Notes: generated by a model from the sequence alone, not told the origin. DNA of 64,000 nucleotides from Mucilaginibacter sp. 14171R-50 (GCF_010093045.1 NZ_CP048115.1:2480001-2544000), one strand, 5' to 3'; positions 17,929 through 26,911 are shown, numbered from the stretch's first letter. Numbers and translations: made by a program.

Positions 17929-20409
17929 TTAATTTACAACTACGATTGGCGCATCTTTTTCCTTAACCGTTAAGTCAAGTGCACCGGCAACCTTTTCGTC
18001 AAGCAGTGCCAAGTTTATCACCTCGCGCATATCGGTAACGTAATGGAATTTAAGATCGGTAATATAATCTTCCTTGATTTCCAGGATATCCTTTTGGTTT
18101 GATTTGCACAGGATGATCTCTTTAATATTGGCACGCTTTGCAGCCAGGATCTTTTCTTTTATACCCCCAACAGGCAACACACGGCCGCGCAGGGTTATCT
18201 CACCCGTCATGGCCAGGTGTGGTTTTACCTTACGTTGCGTAAATGCCGATACCAGCGCGGTAAGCATGGTAACACCTGCCGATGGGCCATCTTTTGGGGT
18301 AGCGCCTGCCGGTACGTGCACATGCACATCCCATTGTTCAAACAGCTTTGGATTAATGTTAAATTCAGCGGCATGCGCCCTTAAATAAGCTAATGCAATT
18401 GTCACCGATTCCTTCATTACATCGCCCAAACTGCCGGTAAGGGTTAATTTGCCATTACCCGGACTCAAGCTGGCTTCAATAAACAGAATGTCTCCGCCAA
18501 CTGATGTCCACGCAAGGCCGGTTACCACGCCCGCGGTATCGTTGCCTTCGTACAGGTCTTTATCGTAAAATGGCGGGCCAAGTATCTTTTCAACTTCCTT
18601 TTTGGTGACGAGGGTGTTGTACGGCTCTTCCATGGCTATATTTTTAGCCACACCCCGTATAACCGAACCTATCCTTTTCTCCAGGGCGCGCACCCCCGAT
18701 TCGCGGGTGTAATCTTCTATCAGCTTTTCAATAACATCGCTTTTTATGACCACATCTTTTGCGGTAAGGCCGTGGGCCTCGCGCTGTTTGGGTAATAAAT
18801 GCCGTTTTGCTATCTCTGTTTTTTCTTCGATGGTATAACCGTTCACCTCGATAATCTCCATACGGTCCAAAAGAGCAGGCTGTATGGTGCTCAGCGAGTT
18901 TGCAGTAGCGATGAACATTACGTTCGAGAGATCGAAATCAACCTCAACGTAGTTATCGTAAAAAGTACTGTTCTGTTCAGGGTCAAGCACTTCAAGCAAA
19001 GCCGATGAAGGATCGCCACGGAAATCGGTGCTTACTTTATCTATCTCATCTAAAATAAATACGGGGTTTGCCGCACCGGCCTTTTTAACCGATTGAATGA
19101 TACGGCCCGGCATAGCGCCAATATAAGTTTTACGGTGCCCGCGGATCTCTGCTTCGTCGCGTACGCCGCCAAGCGCCATACGCACATATTTACGGCCCAA
19201 TGCCTTTGCTATCGATTTGCCCAGCGATGTTTTACCAACACCCGGGGGGCCTACCAAACAAAGAATAGGGGCTTTCATATTATGCTTCAGCTTTAATACA
19301 GCCAGGTATTCAATTATGCGCTGTTTGACCTTATCAAGGCCAAAGTGGTCCTTATCTAAAATTTTTTGGGCGCGTTTAAGGTCAAAGTTGTCTTTAGTGA
19401 ACTCGTTCCAGGGCAGGTCTAACAACAGTTCAAGGTAGTTTATCTGCACCGAATAATCTGCCGCGGCAGGATTGGTGCGGGTAAGTTTTTCCAGCTCTTT
19501 GGCAAAATGGGTTTTAACTTCCTTGCCCCATTTCTTTTTTAGCGCGCGCTGGCGCAGGTTTTCTATCTCCAGGTCGGGCGATGTGCCACCAAGTTCCTCC
19601 TGTATGGTTTTCAGCTGCTGGTTAAGGAAATAATCTCGCTGCTGCTTGTCAAGGTCAACCCTTACCTTGGTTTGTATCTGGTTTTTTAGTTCCAGCATCT
19701 GCAGGTCGAGCGTAAGGTGTTCAAGCACCATATTTATCCTGTCGCGCAGGCTGGCAGTTTGTAATAACGCCTGCTTAGCCGCCATATCAGCGTTCATATT
19801 TGATGATATGAAATTGATCAGAAAAGATGTGCTTTCGATATTACGGATAGCTATGCCGGCCTCGCTGGGGATATTCGGCGATAGCTGTATAATGTTCATG
19901 GCCATGTCTTTAACGGACGATACCATGGCTTTAAATTCTTTATCTTCTTTGGCCTTAACTTCTTTAAAAGGTTCTATAGTTGCCTTAATGTAAGGCTCGC
20001 TTTGTACCTCTTCCTTCAACACAAAACGCTTTTTGCCTTGCAGTATCACGGTAGTGTTACCATCGGGCATTTGCAGCATTTTTATGATAAGTGCAATGGT
20101 ACCAACCTTGTTAAGCTGGTTAAAGGTAGGGTCTTCAATACTTACATCCTGCTGGGCAACAACACCTATCAGGCGGCTGCCTTTATTGGCATCGCGTATC
20201 AGTTTGATGGATTTATCGCGACCAACAGTAATAGGGATAACAACACCCGGGAATAACACGGTGTTGCGCAGCGGAAGGATAGAAATAATATCGGGTACCT
20301 GCTCATTATTCATCTCCTCCTCATCCTCTGACGACATCAGGGGGAAAAACTCGGAATCTTCGTTAATAGAAGGCATGGTATTCTTAAAATCGAATGGATC
20401 AAAACTCAT
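17929..20409 (-). CDS. lon: ATP-dependent Lon protease
   Basis: This 826-residue cytoplasmic AAA+ protease degrades damaged and regulatory proteins. In order it has a LAN substrate-binding domain (from PDIISILPLRNTVLFPGVVIP), a coiled linker, the AAA+ module (Walker A LVGPPGVGKTSLGK, Walker B VFILDEIDKV) and the Ser-Lys protease domain with Ser710 (KDGPSAGVTM) and Lys753 (GGIKEKILAAK). An acidic N-terminal extension (SEDEEEMNNEQ) precedes the domain, as in other Bacteroidota. The ATG at 20409, preceded by AGGTGA, is preferred over the adjacent in-frame TTG at 20412. It has its own promoter and terminator. Confidence 0.97.
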   Translation of the reverse strand: MSFDPFDFKNTMPSINEDSEFFPLMSSEDEEEMNNEQVPDIISILPLRNTVLFPGVVIPITVGRDKSIKLIRDANKGSRLIGVVAQQDVSIEDPTFNQLNKVGTIALIIKMLQMPDGNTTVILQGKKRFVLKEEVQSEPYIKATIEPFKEVKAKEDKEFKAMVSSVKDMAMNIIQLSPNIPSEAGIAIRNIESTSFLINFISSNMNADMAAKQALLQTASLRDRINMVLEHLTLDLQMLELKNQIQTKVRVDLDKQQRDYFLNQQLKTIQEELGGTSPDLEIENLRQRALKKKWGKEVKTHFAKELEKLTRTNPAAADYSVQINYLELLLDLPWNEFTKDNFDLKRAQKILDKDHFGLDKVKQRIIEYLAVLKLKHNMKAPILCLVGPPGVGKTSLGKSIAKALGRKYVRMALGGVRDEAEIRGHRKTYIGAMPGRIIQSVKKAGAANPVFILDEIDKVSTDFRGDPSSALLEVLDPEQNSTFYDNYVEVDFDLSNVMFIATANSLSTIQPALLDRMEIIEVNGYTIEEKTEIAKRHLLPKQREAHGLTAKDVVIKSDVIEKLIEDYTRESGVRALEKRIGSVIRGVAKNIAMEEPYNTLVTKKEVEKILGPPFYDKDLYEGNDTAGVVTGLAWTSVGGDILFIEASLSPGNGKLTLTGSLGDVMKESVTIALAYLRAHAAEFNINPKLFEQWDVHVHVPAGATPKDGPSAGVTMLTALVSAFTQRKVKPHLAMTGEITLRGRVLPVGGIKEKILAAKRANIKEIILCKSNQKDILEIKEDYITDLKFHYVTDMREVINLALLDEKVAGALDLTVKEKDAPIVVVN

Positions 20410-20502
20410 CAATCACCTGTTATGTATGGTAATAACGTCATAATGGCAGGCTCAGATACGCCGGGCATACACATACAGGGTTATTACCGGTAGTTATATA
20501 TT

Positions 20503-20531
20503 CAAATATACAGTTTCAAGAGCTGTGCCAA
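20503..20531 (-). promoter_or_regulatory. Predicted lon promoter (-33 TTG / -7 TATATTTG)
   Basis: On the minus strand TTG (20529-20531), an 18-nt spacer and TATATTTG (20503-20510) match the Bacteroidota housekeeping promoter. It leaves a leader of about 90 nt before the lon ATG. I see no obvious heat-shock element. Confidence 0.7.
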
Positions 20532-21036
20532 TATAAATTTATCCGGGCTATGAAAGGTAGTTTTAGCTTAATTAACTGACTTATTGCGCCTTAGGATTAC
20601 AGGGCTGCTGATAAGTGAGGGTGTTAGATTTGGATAAAGCGGAAAAAAAGTCATGCTGAGGGAGGATTTACACAGATAACGGCAAAGTCCCCTAGAGTTA
20701 CCAGCCCCTCGAAAAAAAACAGAACATTCCCGGTAGATTTAGGTATTTATCTGCTTATTCAGCCGCAAACAACATGTAAATTATAGCCCCCGGCAACACA
20801 GCAACCATAATTATAAGGTTAACATTTGGATGACTTTGAGAGATGTTGGTTCTTCACCTTTTTAAGATACAACCGGCTCCTCTTTAGTCATGAGCGTTAT
20901 TACAGTGCGCATACCGCATGTAACTATATTAGTTGATAATTATATAGCTTAACAAATTATTAACAAATTGCGGGCATCACATAATAATTTGCGGTATTGT
21001 TAGTTATTATTGTTATCGGATAAATCCCAAGAATTA
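20532..21036. other. Long gap between divergent lon and TPR genes
   Basis: Between the lon promoter and the TPR gene are about 500 nt without a convincing gene. It holds a TAGATTTG box on the plus strand (20625-20632) without a good -33 element, and a direct repeat AACAAATT at 20951-20958 and 20962-20969 close to the TPR gene. I see no tRNA-like or known small-RNA fold, and no REP-like copy. Confidence 0.5.
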
Positions 21037-21666
21037 ATGAGGCTGTCGGCTATAATTTCTTTTTTCATACTTACCTCGCTCGAAACTTCATCGGCCCAGA
21101 ACGCCTATGTAAAGTTGGGGCAGCAGGCGTTTATGGATGGCAATTTTAAATCGGCGGTTAAGCAGCTTGAAAAGGCCTGTATGGTCGATTCGACCAATGC
21201 CAACGCATACTGGATGCTGGGTTATTCTTATTATCACAGCCAAAGCTACCGTAAATCAATAGCTGCCTATACCAAGGTTATCTTTATAAACCCGATTGAT
21301 GCCACCGCCTATTATTACCGCGCACGTGCAAAGGGATATCTGGGGAAGGACACCTTCCTGTCGCCGACAGAGCGTGAAAAGTACCTGCTGGGGGCAATTT
21401 TCGACCTCACTAAAGCATTAGCCATAGACCCGGACGATCACGGAAAATGCTACCAGACCCGCGGCATAGCATACCGCGAATACGGCGAATTTAAATTACA
21501 GCAAAACAGTCAGCATACCTACGATAAGGCCCGGGGCATTAACGCCCTTAAAGCATCAATAGCCGATCTGGAGAAAGTGCTTAACGATAACCCCGGACGG
21601 GCCGATATATCGTCGCTGATAGAGCTTTCGAAAGAGAAGTTAGCTACAGCGCTTGGCCATCATTAA
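21037..21666 (+). CDS. Secreted tetratricopeptide-repeat protein
   Basis: This is a 209-residue exported protein. The ATG at 21037 begins a signal peptide (MRLSAIISFFILTSLETSSAQ), which is why it is preferred over an in-frame TTG at 21010. About four TPR-like helical pairs follow, with characteristic spacing such as AYWMLGYSYYHSQSYRKSIAAYTKV and AYYYRARAKGYLG. TPRs mediate protein-protein contacts; the partner is unknown. Its 3' end overlaps the convergent lipoprotein gene by 23 nt. Confidence 0.82.
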   Translation: MRLSAIISFFILTSLETSSAQNAYVKLGQQAFMDGNFKSAVKQLEKACMVDSTNANAYWMLGYSYYHSQSYRKSIAAYTKVIFINPIDATAYYYRARAKGYLGKDTFLSPTEREKYLLGAIFDLTKALAIDPDDHGKCYQTRGIAYREYGEFKLQQNSQHTYDKARGINALKASIADLEKVLNDNPGRADISSLIELSKEKLATALGHH

Positions 21667-22216
21667 ATATCCCTTTAATGCGGTAGCTGTTGGCGCCCAT
21701 TATTTTTACCCGCTGCATTTTTTCGATGGAGTAATACAAGTTAGGGTTGTAAACAAGCTTTTCGGTAGTATTGTACAATATATTGCGGGCGTTATTGATA
21801 ATAGCTATAGCGGTTACCTTCCCTGCTTTTTTAGTGATAACTATTTTTCGCGTTTTAAGGTCGGGGTATTTGGCTTTGTAAACCAGGCTATCTTCATTTG
21901 CTTGTACGGTGTAGCTTAGTTTCCAGGCAGGCTTGTTGATATCGCTTTCTGTAAAAAGCTCAAGTTCTTTGGGCCAGCTGCCAATATGCAATTTATGGCT
22001 TTCAGCTTCATCGTTATGGGCAACTGTTTTATAAACCTGCGGGTTTTGCCTGGTAAGGCGTGCTGCTTCGCTGTTAAAATATCCCTTTAGGTCAAAGTAA
22101 CTTAGCCGGGCGCCTGTTTCTTTAATTTCGGGTTTGTTACAGGCATAGCTGCCGCTTAAAAGCAGCAGCAGACCAATATAAATTGTATATTTTTTAACCG
22201 GATTACACCAATACAT
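21644..22216 (-). CDS. Lipoprotein of unknown function
   Basis: This 190-residue protein has a lipoprotein signal (YTIYIGLLLLLSGSYAC, lipobox Cys near residue 26). I do not recognise the mature domain, which is basic and strand-rich (WKLSYTVQANEDSLVYKAKY, TRKIVITKKAGKVTAIAIINN). The ATG at 22216 lies inside the last codons of gpmI, a 14-nt overlap that suggests translational coupling to gpmI. No later start would keep the signal peptide. The 3' end overlaps the convergent TPR gene by 23 nt, unusually tight packing for this window. Confidence 0.78.
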   Translation of the reverse strand: MYWCNPVKKYTIYIGLLLLLSGSYACNKPEIKETGARLSYFDLKGYFNSEAARLTRQNPQVYKTVAHNDEAESHKLHIGSWPKELELFTESDINKPAWKLSYTVQANEDSLVYKAKYPDLKTRKIVITKKAGKVTAIAIINNARNILYNTTEKLVYNPNLYYSIEKMQRVKIMGANSYRIKGIFNDGQAL

Positions 22217-23726
22217 TACCTGTCATTTCTTGAGGGATAGGTACACCTAAAATTTGCAGCACAGTTGGCGCTATATCGCCCAGCTTGCCATCCTTTACCT
22301 GTTTAACATCAGCATCAATAATAATGCAGGGAACCAGGTTGGTTGTGTGTGCCGTATTTGGCGATCCATCCTCATTTATCATATAATCGGCATTACCATG
22401 GTCGGCAATGATGATGAACGAGTACCCGTTTTTTAAGCCTGTTTCAACCACTGCGTTTGTACAGGCGTCGGCGGTTTCGGCAGCCTTCATAACCGCGCTA
22501 AAAACACCTGTGTGGCCCACCATATCGGTATTGGCAAAGTTAAGGCACACAAAATCGGGCCAGCCGGCTTCCAGCTCTGGGATTATGGCATCGCGGATGC
22601 CTTCGGCACTCATTTCGGGCTGCAAATCGTAAGTTGCAACCTTTGGCGATGGTACTAACAGGCGCTTCTCATCTTTAAACTCCGTTTCGCGCCCGCCCGA
22701 AAAGAAAAACGTTACATGTGGATATTTCTCTGTTTCGGCTATGCGTATCTGTTTTTTACCCGCGCTTTCTAAAACCTCGCCCAAGGTTTTATCCAGGTCG
22801 TCTTTGCGGAAAACCACCTTTACGTTTTTAAAGGTTTCATCATAGGATGTCATGGTGACATAATGGATGTTTAGCGGTTTCATACCGTACTCCGGAAACT
22901 CTTTTTGAGTAAGCGCCTGCGAGATCTCGCGGCCCCTGTCTGTACGGAAGTTAAAACAGATCACCACATCGCCGTCTTTAATAACCGCAACAGGTTGGCC
23001 GTTTTCATCAACCTTAACAATGGGTTTAATAAATTCATCGGTAACGCCTTCAGCATACGATGTTTCTATGGCGGCTAATACGTCGTCAGTAGGTTCGCCC
23101 TCGCCTTTAACCATCAGGTCGTAAGCCAGCTTTACCCGCTCCCAGCGGTTATCACGGTCCATGGCGTAATACCTGCCAATAGCCGACGCCAATCTTACCG
23201 GCGAGTCGGCTATGTGCTGTTCCAGGTCGGTAATGAATTTTAAGCCCGAGTTTGGGTCGGTATCGCGGCCATCTAAAAAGGCGTGTACAAATACTTTTTC
23301 CAGGCCTAACGCATTGGTGGCATCAGTTAACCCTTTTAAGTGGTTAATGTGTGCATGCACTCCGCCATCACTCACTAAACCTATCAGGTGCAGGTCTTTA
23401 TCGTTATCCTTAGCATACTTAAATGCTTCCAGTATAGTTTCGTTCTGTACAAACTCATTGTCTGTAACCGCTTTGTTTATACGGCCCAGTTCCTGGTAAA
23501 CCACCCGGCCAGCGCCTAAATTCATGTGCCCCACTTCGGAGTTGCCCATTTGTCCTTCAGGCAATCCTACGGCAAGGCCCGATGCCTCCAGCCTTGAGTT
23601 TGGATATTGAGCAATCATCGAGTCGAAAAACGGCGTGTTTGCTGCCGCAATAGCGTTCGATTTATCGTTACGGCCGTATCCCCAGCCGTCGAGTATAATT
23701 AATACAACTTTTTTTTCGTTTTCCAC
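22203..23726 (-). CDS. gpmI: 2,3-bisphosphoglycerate-independent phosphoglycerate mutase
   Basis: This 507-residue glycolytic enzyme interconverts 3- and 2-phosphoglycerate using two metal ions. Metal ligand Asp13 (LIILDGWGYG) and the phosphoserine nucleophile Ser63 (GQMGNSEVGHMNLGAG) are clear, as are later signatures (FNFRTDRGREISQAL, IIADHGNADYM). The start chosen is the GTG at 23726: TATATTTG lies 4 nt upstream (23731-23738), so an upstream in-frame ATG at 23756 would be outside the transcript, and homologous enzymes begin just before KKVVLIILDGWG. The gene overlaps a downstream lipoprotein gene by 14 nt. Confidence 0.95.
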   Translation of the reverse strand: MENEKKVVLIILDGWGYGRNDKSNAIAAANTPFFDSMIAQYPNSRLEASGLAVGLPEGQMGNSEVGHMNLGAGRVVYQELGRINKAVTDNEFVQNETILEAFKYAKDNDKDLHLIGLVSDGGVHAHINHLKGLTDATNALGLEKVFVHAFLDGRDTDPNSGLKFITDLEQHIADSPVRLASAIGRYYAMDRDNRWERVKLAYDLMVKGEGEPTDDVLAAIETSYAEGVTDEFIKPIVKVDENGQPVAVIKDGDVVICFNFRTDRGREISQALTQKEFPEYGMKPLNIHYVTMTSYDETFKNVKVVFRKDDLDKTLGEVLESAGKKQIRIAETEKYPHVTFFFSGGRETEFKDEKRLLVPSPKVATYDLQPEMSAEGIRDAIIPELEAGWPDFVCLNFANTDMVGHTGVFSAVMKAAETADACTNAVVETGLKNGYSFIIIADHGNADYMINEDGSPNTAHTTNLVPCIIIDADVKQVKDGKLGDIAPTVLQILGVPIPQEMTGNVLV

Positions 23727-23730
23727 AATG

Positions 23731-23738
23731 CAAATATA
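23731..23738 (-). promoter_or_regulatory. Predicted -7 box (TATATTTG) for leaderless gpmI
   Basis: On the minus strand TATATTTG, then CATT, then the GTG start codon. This 4-nt spacing predicts a leaderless mRNA and decides the gpmI start. The -33 element is weak. Confidence 0.65.
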
Positions 23739-23775
23739 AAAGCAACGTTTAAACATTATAATTTAAATACCTGTT

Positions 23776-23783
23776 TATTTTTG
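23776..23783 (+). promoter_or_regulatory. Predicted -7 box (TATTTTTG) for the DUF4783 gene
   Basis: TATTTTTG matches TAnnTTTG and lies 34 nt before the ATG at 23818. It is arranged back to back with the gpmI promoter box 37 nt away. Confidence 0.5.
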
Positions 23784-23817
23784 TGCAACAATTCTTTAGT
23801 TTAATGGTCATATCATT

Positions 23818-24213
23818 ATGAAACTAAGATATCTGCCGATGCTCTCCCTTTTTTACCTGTTGCCGCTGGTAGCTACCGGGGGCACTATTGAAAAAATCGC
23901 CGATTTTTTTAAACAAGGTAACGCCCACGAAATAGCGAAGTTTTTTGCTGTAAATGTAGATATCAGCATTTTAGACGAAAGCAATGTATATGCGAAGGCG
24001 CAATCGGAAATGATATTGGATAAATTTTTCAGAGAGAATAAACCGCATTCGGTAAAAATACTGCACCGTGTAAGCTCAAATCCTAATTACAACTTTGGCG
24101 TGCTTATATTAACTACAGATAAGGGCAAGTTCAGGGTGTCGTACACGCTCAAAGATATCAATAAGGATATGGAAATTATTGAGTTGAGAATTGAGACCGA
24201 AAAACCTAATTAA
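23818..24213 (+). CDS. Secreted DUF4783-family protein
   Basis: This 131-residue protein has a signal peptide (MKLRYLPMLSLFYLLPLVATG) and a compact domain (IEKIADFFKQGNAHEIAKFF...VYAKAQSEMILDKFFREN...) recognisable as the Bacteroidota DUF4783 family, whose fold resembles NTF2-like proteins; that likeness is inference. Function is unknown. In this phylum it is often found next to nadC, as here (41 nt upstream of the nadC start), and the two may be co-expressed although nadC also has its own promoter box. Confidence 0.82.
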   Translation: MKLRYLPMLSLFYLLPLVATGGTIEKIADFFKQGNAHEIAKFFAVNVDISILDESNVYAKAQSEMILDKFFRENKPHSVKILHRVSSNPNYNFGVLILTTDKGKFRVSYTLKDINKDMEIIELRIETEKPN

Positions 24214-24227
24214 TTGTCAAATGTTCT

Positions 24228-24235
24228 TACTTTTG
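24228..24235 (+). promoter_or_regulatory. Predicted -7 box (TACTTTTG) for nadC
   Basis: TACTTTTG matches the consensus and ends 19 nt before the TTG start at 24255. No strong -33 element is seen. Confidence 0.5.
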
Positions 24236-24254
24236 AAGCTCAAAAATCAAAGGT

Positions 24255-25103
24255 TTGGATAAAGAAATTATACACCAGTTTATTGTTAATGCTTTAATTG
24301 AGGACGTAGGCGATGGCGACCATACTTCGCTCTCGACCATAGAAGCAGGCACACAAGGCAAAGCCAAATTATTAGTTAAAGATACCGGCATACTTGCAGG
24401 GGTAGAACTTGCCCGGGAGATATTTCGAGAGGTTGACCCTAACCTTAGGCTGAATGTTTTTTTAAACGACGGCGCAGAAGTAAAGCCCAAAGATATTGCC
24501 TTTGAGGTAGAAGGCGATGCCCGGAGCATACTAAAAGCCGAGCGGCTGGTGCTTAACTGCATGCAGCGTATGAGCGGCATTGCCACCAATACCAACCATA
24601 TCGTACGCCTGTTACAGGGTACTAATACCAAGGTATTAGATACGCGTAAAACAACCCCGGGACTTCGCTACCTGGAAAAGTGGGCCGTACGCATAGGCGG
24701 CGGTGTTAACCACCGTTTTGGATTGTACGATATGATCCTGATCAAAGACAACCACGTGGATTATTCGGGCGGGATACGCCAGGCCATTGAAAATGCCAAT
24801 AAATATCTTACCGATACCGGGAAAAAACTTGCCATAGAGATTGAGGTGCGCAACCTTGAGGAATTAGAGCAGGTATTGCAAACCGGTAATGTAAACCGTA
24901 TTTTAATAGATAATTTTAATTTTGATGACCTGAGGCAGGCAGTAAATATGATACAGGGCCGGTATATCACCGAAGCATCAGGCGGTATAACCATCGATAA
25001 CATACGCGATTATGCCGATTGCGGCGTAGATTACATATCGGTTGGCGCACTTACACACTCTGTAAAGAGTTTAGACCTTAGCCTGAAAGCTGTAAAAGCG
25101 TAG
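24255..25103 (+). CDS. nadC: Quinolinate phosphoribosyltransferase (nicotinate-nucleotide pyrophosphorylase)
   Basis: This 282-residue cytoplasmic enzyme condenses quinolinate with PRPP and releases CO2 to give nicotinate mononucleotide in NAD synthesis. Signature stretches are intact: ERLVLNCMQRMSGIAT, DTRKTTPGLRYLEKWA with the substrate-binding Arg/Lys, IKDNHVDYSGG and the C-terminal YISVGALTHSVKSLD. The start is a TTG codon at 24255 (MDKEIIHQFI...); no ATG is available nearby in frame, and the conserved N-terminal helix begins here. The promoter box at 24228 fits that start. Confidence 0.95.
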   Translation: MDKEIIHQFIVNALIEDVGDGDHTSLSTIEAGTQGKAKLLVKDTGILAGVELAREIFREVDPNLRLNVFLNDGAEVKPKDIAFEVEGDARSILKAERLVLNCMQRMSGIATNTNHIVRLLQGTNTKVLDTRKTTPGLRYLEKWAVRIGGGVNHRFGLYDMILIKDNHVDYSGGIRQAIENANKYLTDTGKKLAIEIEVRNLEELEQVLQTGNVNRILIDNFNFDDLRQAVNMIQGRYITEASGGITIDNIRDYADCGVDYISVGALTHSVKSLDLSLKAVKA

Positions 25104-25240
25104 TCCAGGCTTGCCTTTCAACCGGATTGTATAAATGCTTTTTTAAAGGGCTTTGTGTTGCCGGGGATTTTGGGGAGCCGTGTAAAATTATAATGATATA
25201 TTGCGTAGTATTAACATCAATTTAATAATATTGCAGGCAG

Positions 25241-25888
25241 ATGCTATCAGTCTACTCGATTTCAGCGCTTATTCTGGCTTACCTATTCGGATCAATTCCT
25301 ACTGCAGTATGGATAGGGCAGGCGTTTTACAATGTTGACGTACGCGAGTACGGCAGTGGTAACGCAGGCGCAACCAACACGTTTAGGGTGCTTGGTAAAA
25401 AGGCCGGCATACCGGTTATGCTGCTTGATATTTTAAAAGGATGGACCGCCACCAACCTGGCTTATGTTATCGGGGTAACCACCACCGGCGCTTTCCACTC
25501 TATAGCGTTTACCAATTACGAATTAGCTTTGGGTATAGCCGCGGTTATGGGCCATTTGTTTCCGGTTTTTGCGGGTTTTAGGGGCGGCAAAGGCATTGCT
25601 ACCCTTTTTGGAATGATATTAGCTATTAATTTACCGGCTGCTTTACTTTGCGTGCTGGTTTTTATTGTTACGTTGCTTATAACCAGGTATGTATCGTTAT
25701 CGTCTATATTAGCCGGTTTTATGTATCCCATCGGTGTAACTTTTATTTTCCCGGTGTATATTAAATCGGTCATAATATACGGAATGTGTATATGTATATT
25801 GATCCTGGTTACGCATCAAAAAAATATAGAACGGTTACTAAAAGGCAAAGAGTCGAAAGTTAATTTATTTAAAAAGAAAACTGCCTGA
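25241..25888 (+). CDS. plsY: Glycerol-3-phosphate acyltransferase PlsY
   Basis: This 215-residue inner-membrane enzyme transfers the acyl group of acyl-phosphate to glycerol 3-phosphate, the first step of phospholipid synthesis. The three conserved cytoplasmic motifs are present: FGSIPTAVWIGQ, GSGNAGATNTFRVLGKKAG and GHLFPVFAGFRGGKGIATLFG. About five membrane spans are evident. A TAATATTG sequence just upstream is one base off the promoter consensus. The M48 protease gene follows after 6 nt, implying co-transcription. Confidence 0.95.
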   Translation: MLSVYSISALILAYLFGSIPTAVWIGQAFYNVDVREYGSGNAGATNTFRVLGKKAGIPVMLLDILKGWTATNLAYVIGVTTTGAFHSIAFTNYELALGIAAVMGHLFPVFAGFRGGKGIATLFGMILAINLPAALLCVLVFIVTLLITRYVSLSSILAGFMYPIGVTFIFPVYIKSVIIYGMCICILILVTHQKNIERLLKGKESKVNLFKKKTA

Positions 25889-25894
25889 CTTACC

Positions 25895-26698
25895 ATGAAA
25901 AAACTCAAACCAATTTTGGCGATGGCAATTATTGCCGTTGCTGTTTATGCCTGTTCCACCGTGCCGTTAACAGGCCGTTCACAACTCAGTTTAGTAAGCG
26001 ATGATCAGATTAATCCGGCCGCGGCGCAAAGCTACCGACAGTTATTATCAGACCCCAGCACAAAAGTAATCAATACCGGTACTGATGCCCAGCGTGTAAA
26101 GCGCATTGGCAACCAGCTTGCCGCGGCAATTGACAATTATTTAAAGGCCAACGGTTACGGCGACCAGTACAATTATCAATGGGAGTTTAACCTGATACAA
26201 AGTAAAGAGGTAAACGCCTGGTGCATGCCTGGCGGTAAAGTTGCTGTGTATAGCGGTATATTACCTTTAACACAAACCGATGCGGGTTTGGCCACTGTTA
26301 TGGGCCACGAAATTGGACACGCCATTGCTCACCACTCGGCCGAAGCGCTTTCGCAGCAAATGGCTGTGCAGGCGGGCGGTGCCGCAGTTAGCGCTGCAAC
26401 GGGCAATAAATCGCAAACTACACAAGCCATTATAGGTACACTGTATGGCGTTGGTGGCCAGTTAGCAACATTAAAATACTCAAGGGATAAAGAAAATGAG
26501 GCCGATAGATTAGGTTTAACCTTTATGGCTATGGCCGGTTACGACCCGCGCCAGGCGGTTAGCTTTTGGCAGCGCATGGCCGCCCAAAATCAAGGCGCCC
26601 CGCCAGAGTTTTTAAGCACACACCCCAGCGATGCTACCCGTATTGCCAATATTCAAAGGCTGATACCTGAGGCACTGAAGTATTACAAAGGAAGATAA
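25895..26698 (+). CDS. M48-family metalloprotease, lipoprotein
   Basis: This 267-residue protein has a lipoprotein signal (lipobox VYAC, Cys20). The zinc motif HEIGH is at residues 138-142 (VMGHEIGHAIAHHS) and the third ligand lies in DKENEADRLG. The layout resembles LoiP/BepA-like outer-membrane quality-control proteases without the TPR domain. The conserved WCMPGGKVAVYSGIL precedes the active site. It is 6 nt downstream of plsY in a two-gene unit ended by a hairpin terminator, so it is likely an envelope maintenance protease; the substrate is unknown. Confidence 0.9.
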   Translation: MKKLKPILAMAIIAVAVYACSTVPLTGRSQLSLVSDDQINPAAAQSYRQLLSDPSTKVINTGTDAQRVKRIGNQLAAAIDNYLKANGYGDQYNYQWEFNLIQSKEVNAWCMPGGKVAVYSGILPLTQTDAGLATVMGHEIGHAIAHHSAEALSQQMAVQAGGAAVSAATGNKSQTTQAIIGTLYGVGGQLATLKYSRDKENEADRLGLTFMAMAGYDPRQAVSFWQRMAAQNQGAPPEFLSTHPSDATRIANIQRLIPEALKYYKGR

Positions 26699-26718
26699 GA
26701 AGTTACAGTATAAACATT

Positions 26719-26758
26719 CAAAAGGTCGCAGAGATTTATACTTTGCGGCCTTTTGTGT
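26719..26758 (+). terminator. Rho-independent terminator after the M48 protease gene
   Basis: The stem CAAAAGGTCGCA (26719-26730) / TGCGGCCTTTTG (26744-26755), with one G-T pair and a 13-nt loop, is followed by TTT. It lies 20 nt after the stop. Confidence 0.8.
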
Positions 26759-26788
26759 TTTAGCTATGTAAATTGCGAAGCGCAAATT

Positions 26789-26911
26789 TACTCACCCGGT
26801 CTCTGCTTCGCTCGACCACCCTCTGTGCTGTGCAAGAGGGTAAAATAAAATCTCTCCTCACCCTCTTTGCGCAGCAGAGAGGACCGCGCACGCAGTGCCG
26901 CGGGGTGAGTA
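26789..26911. repeat. Intergenic repeat element, copy 1 (ACTCACCC...GGGGTGAGT)
   Basis: A 120-nt element bounded by ACTCACCC and GGGGTGAGT inverted ends. Inside, two smaller hairpins of the CCCTCT-TTGC...AGAGGG kind are recognisable. The same structure recurs at 51271-51376. It lies between the M48 and DUF2071 genes and contains no ORF. Confidence 0.8.

Noticed and set aside
18074..20443. Several antisense frames within lon
   Set aside because: They are shadows of lon codon use and show no family resemblance.
20755..20808. Minus-strand 17-codon peptide (MVAVLPGAIIYMLFAAE) in the lon-TPR gap
   Set aside because: It looks like a small membrane peptide, but it has no ribosome site or clear promoter, and one short hydrophobic run in 500 nt is expected by chance.
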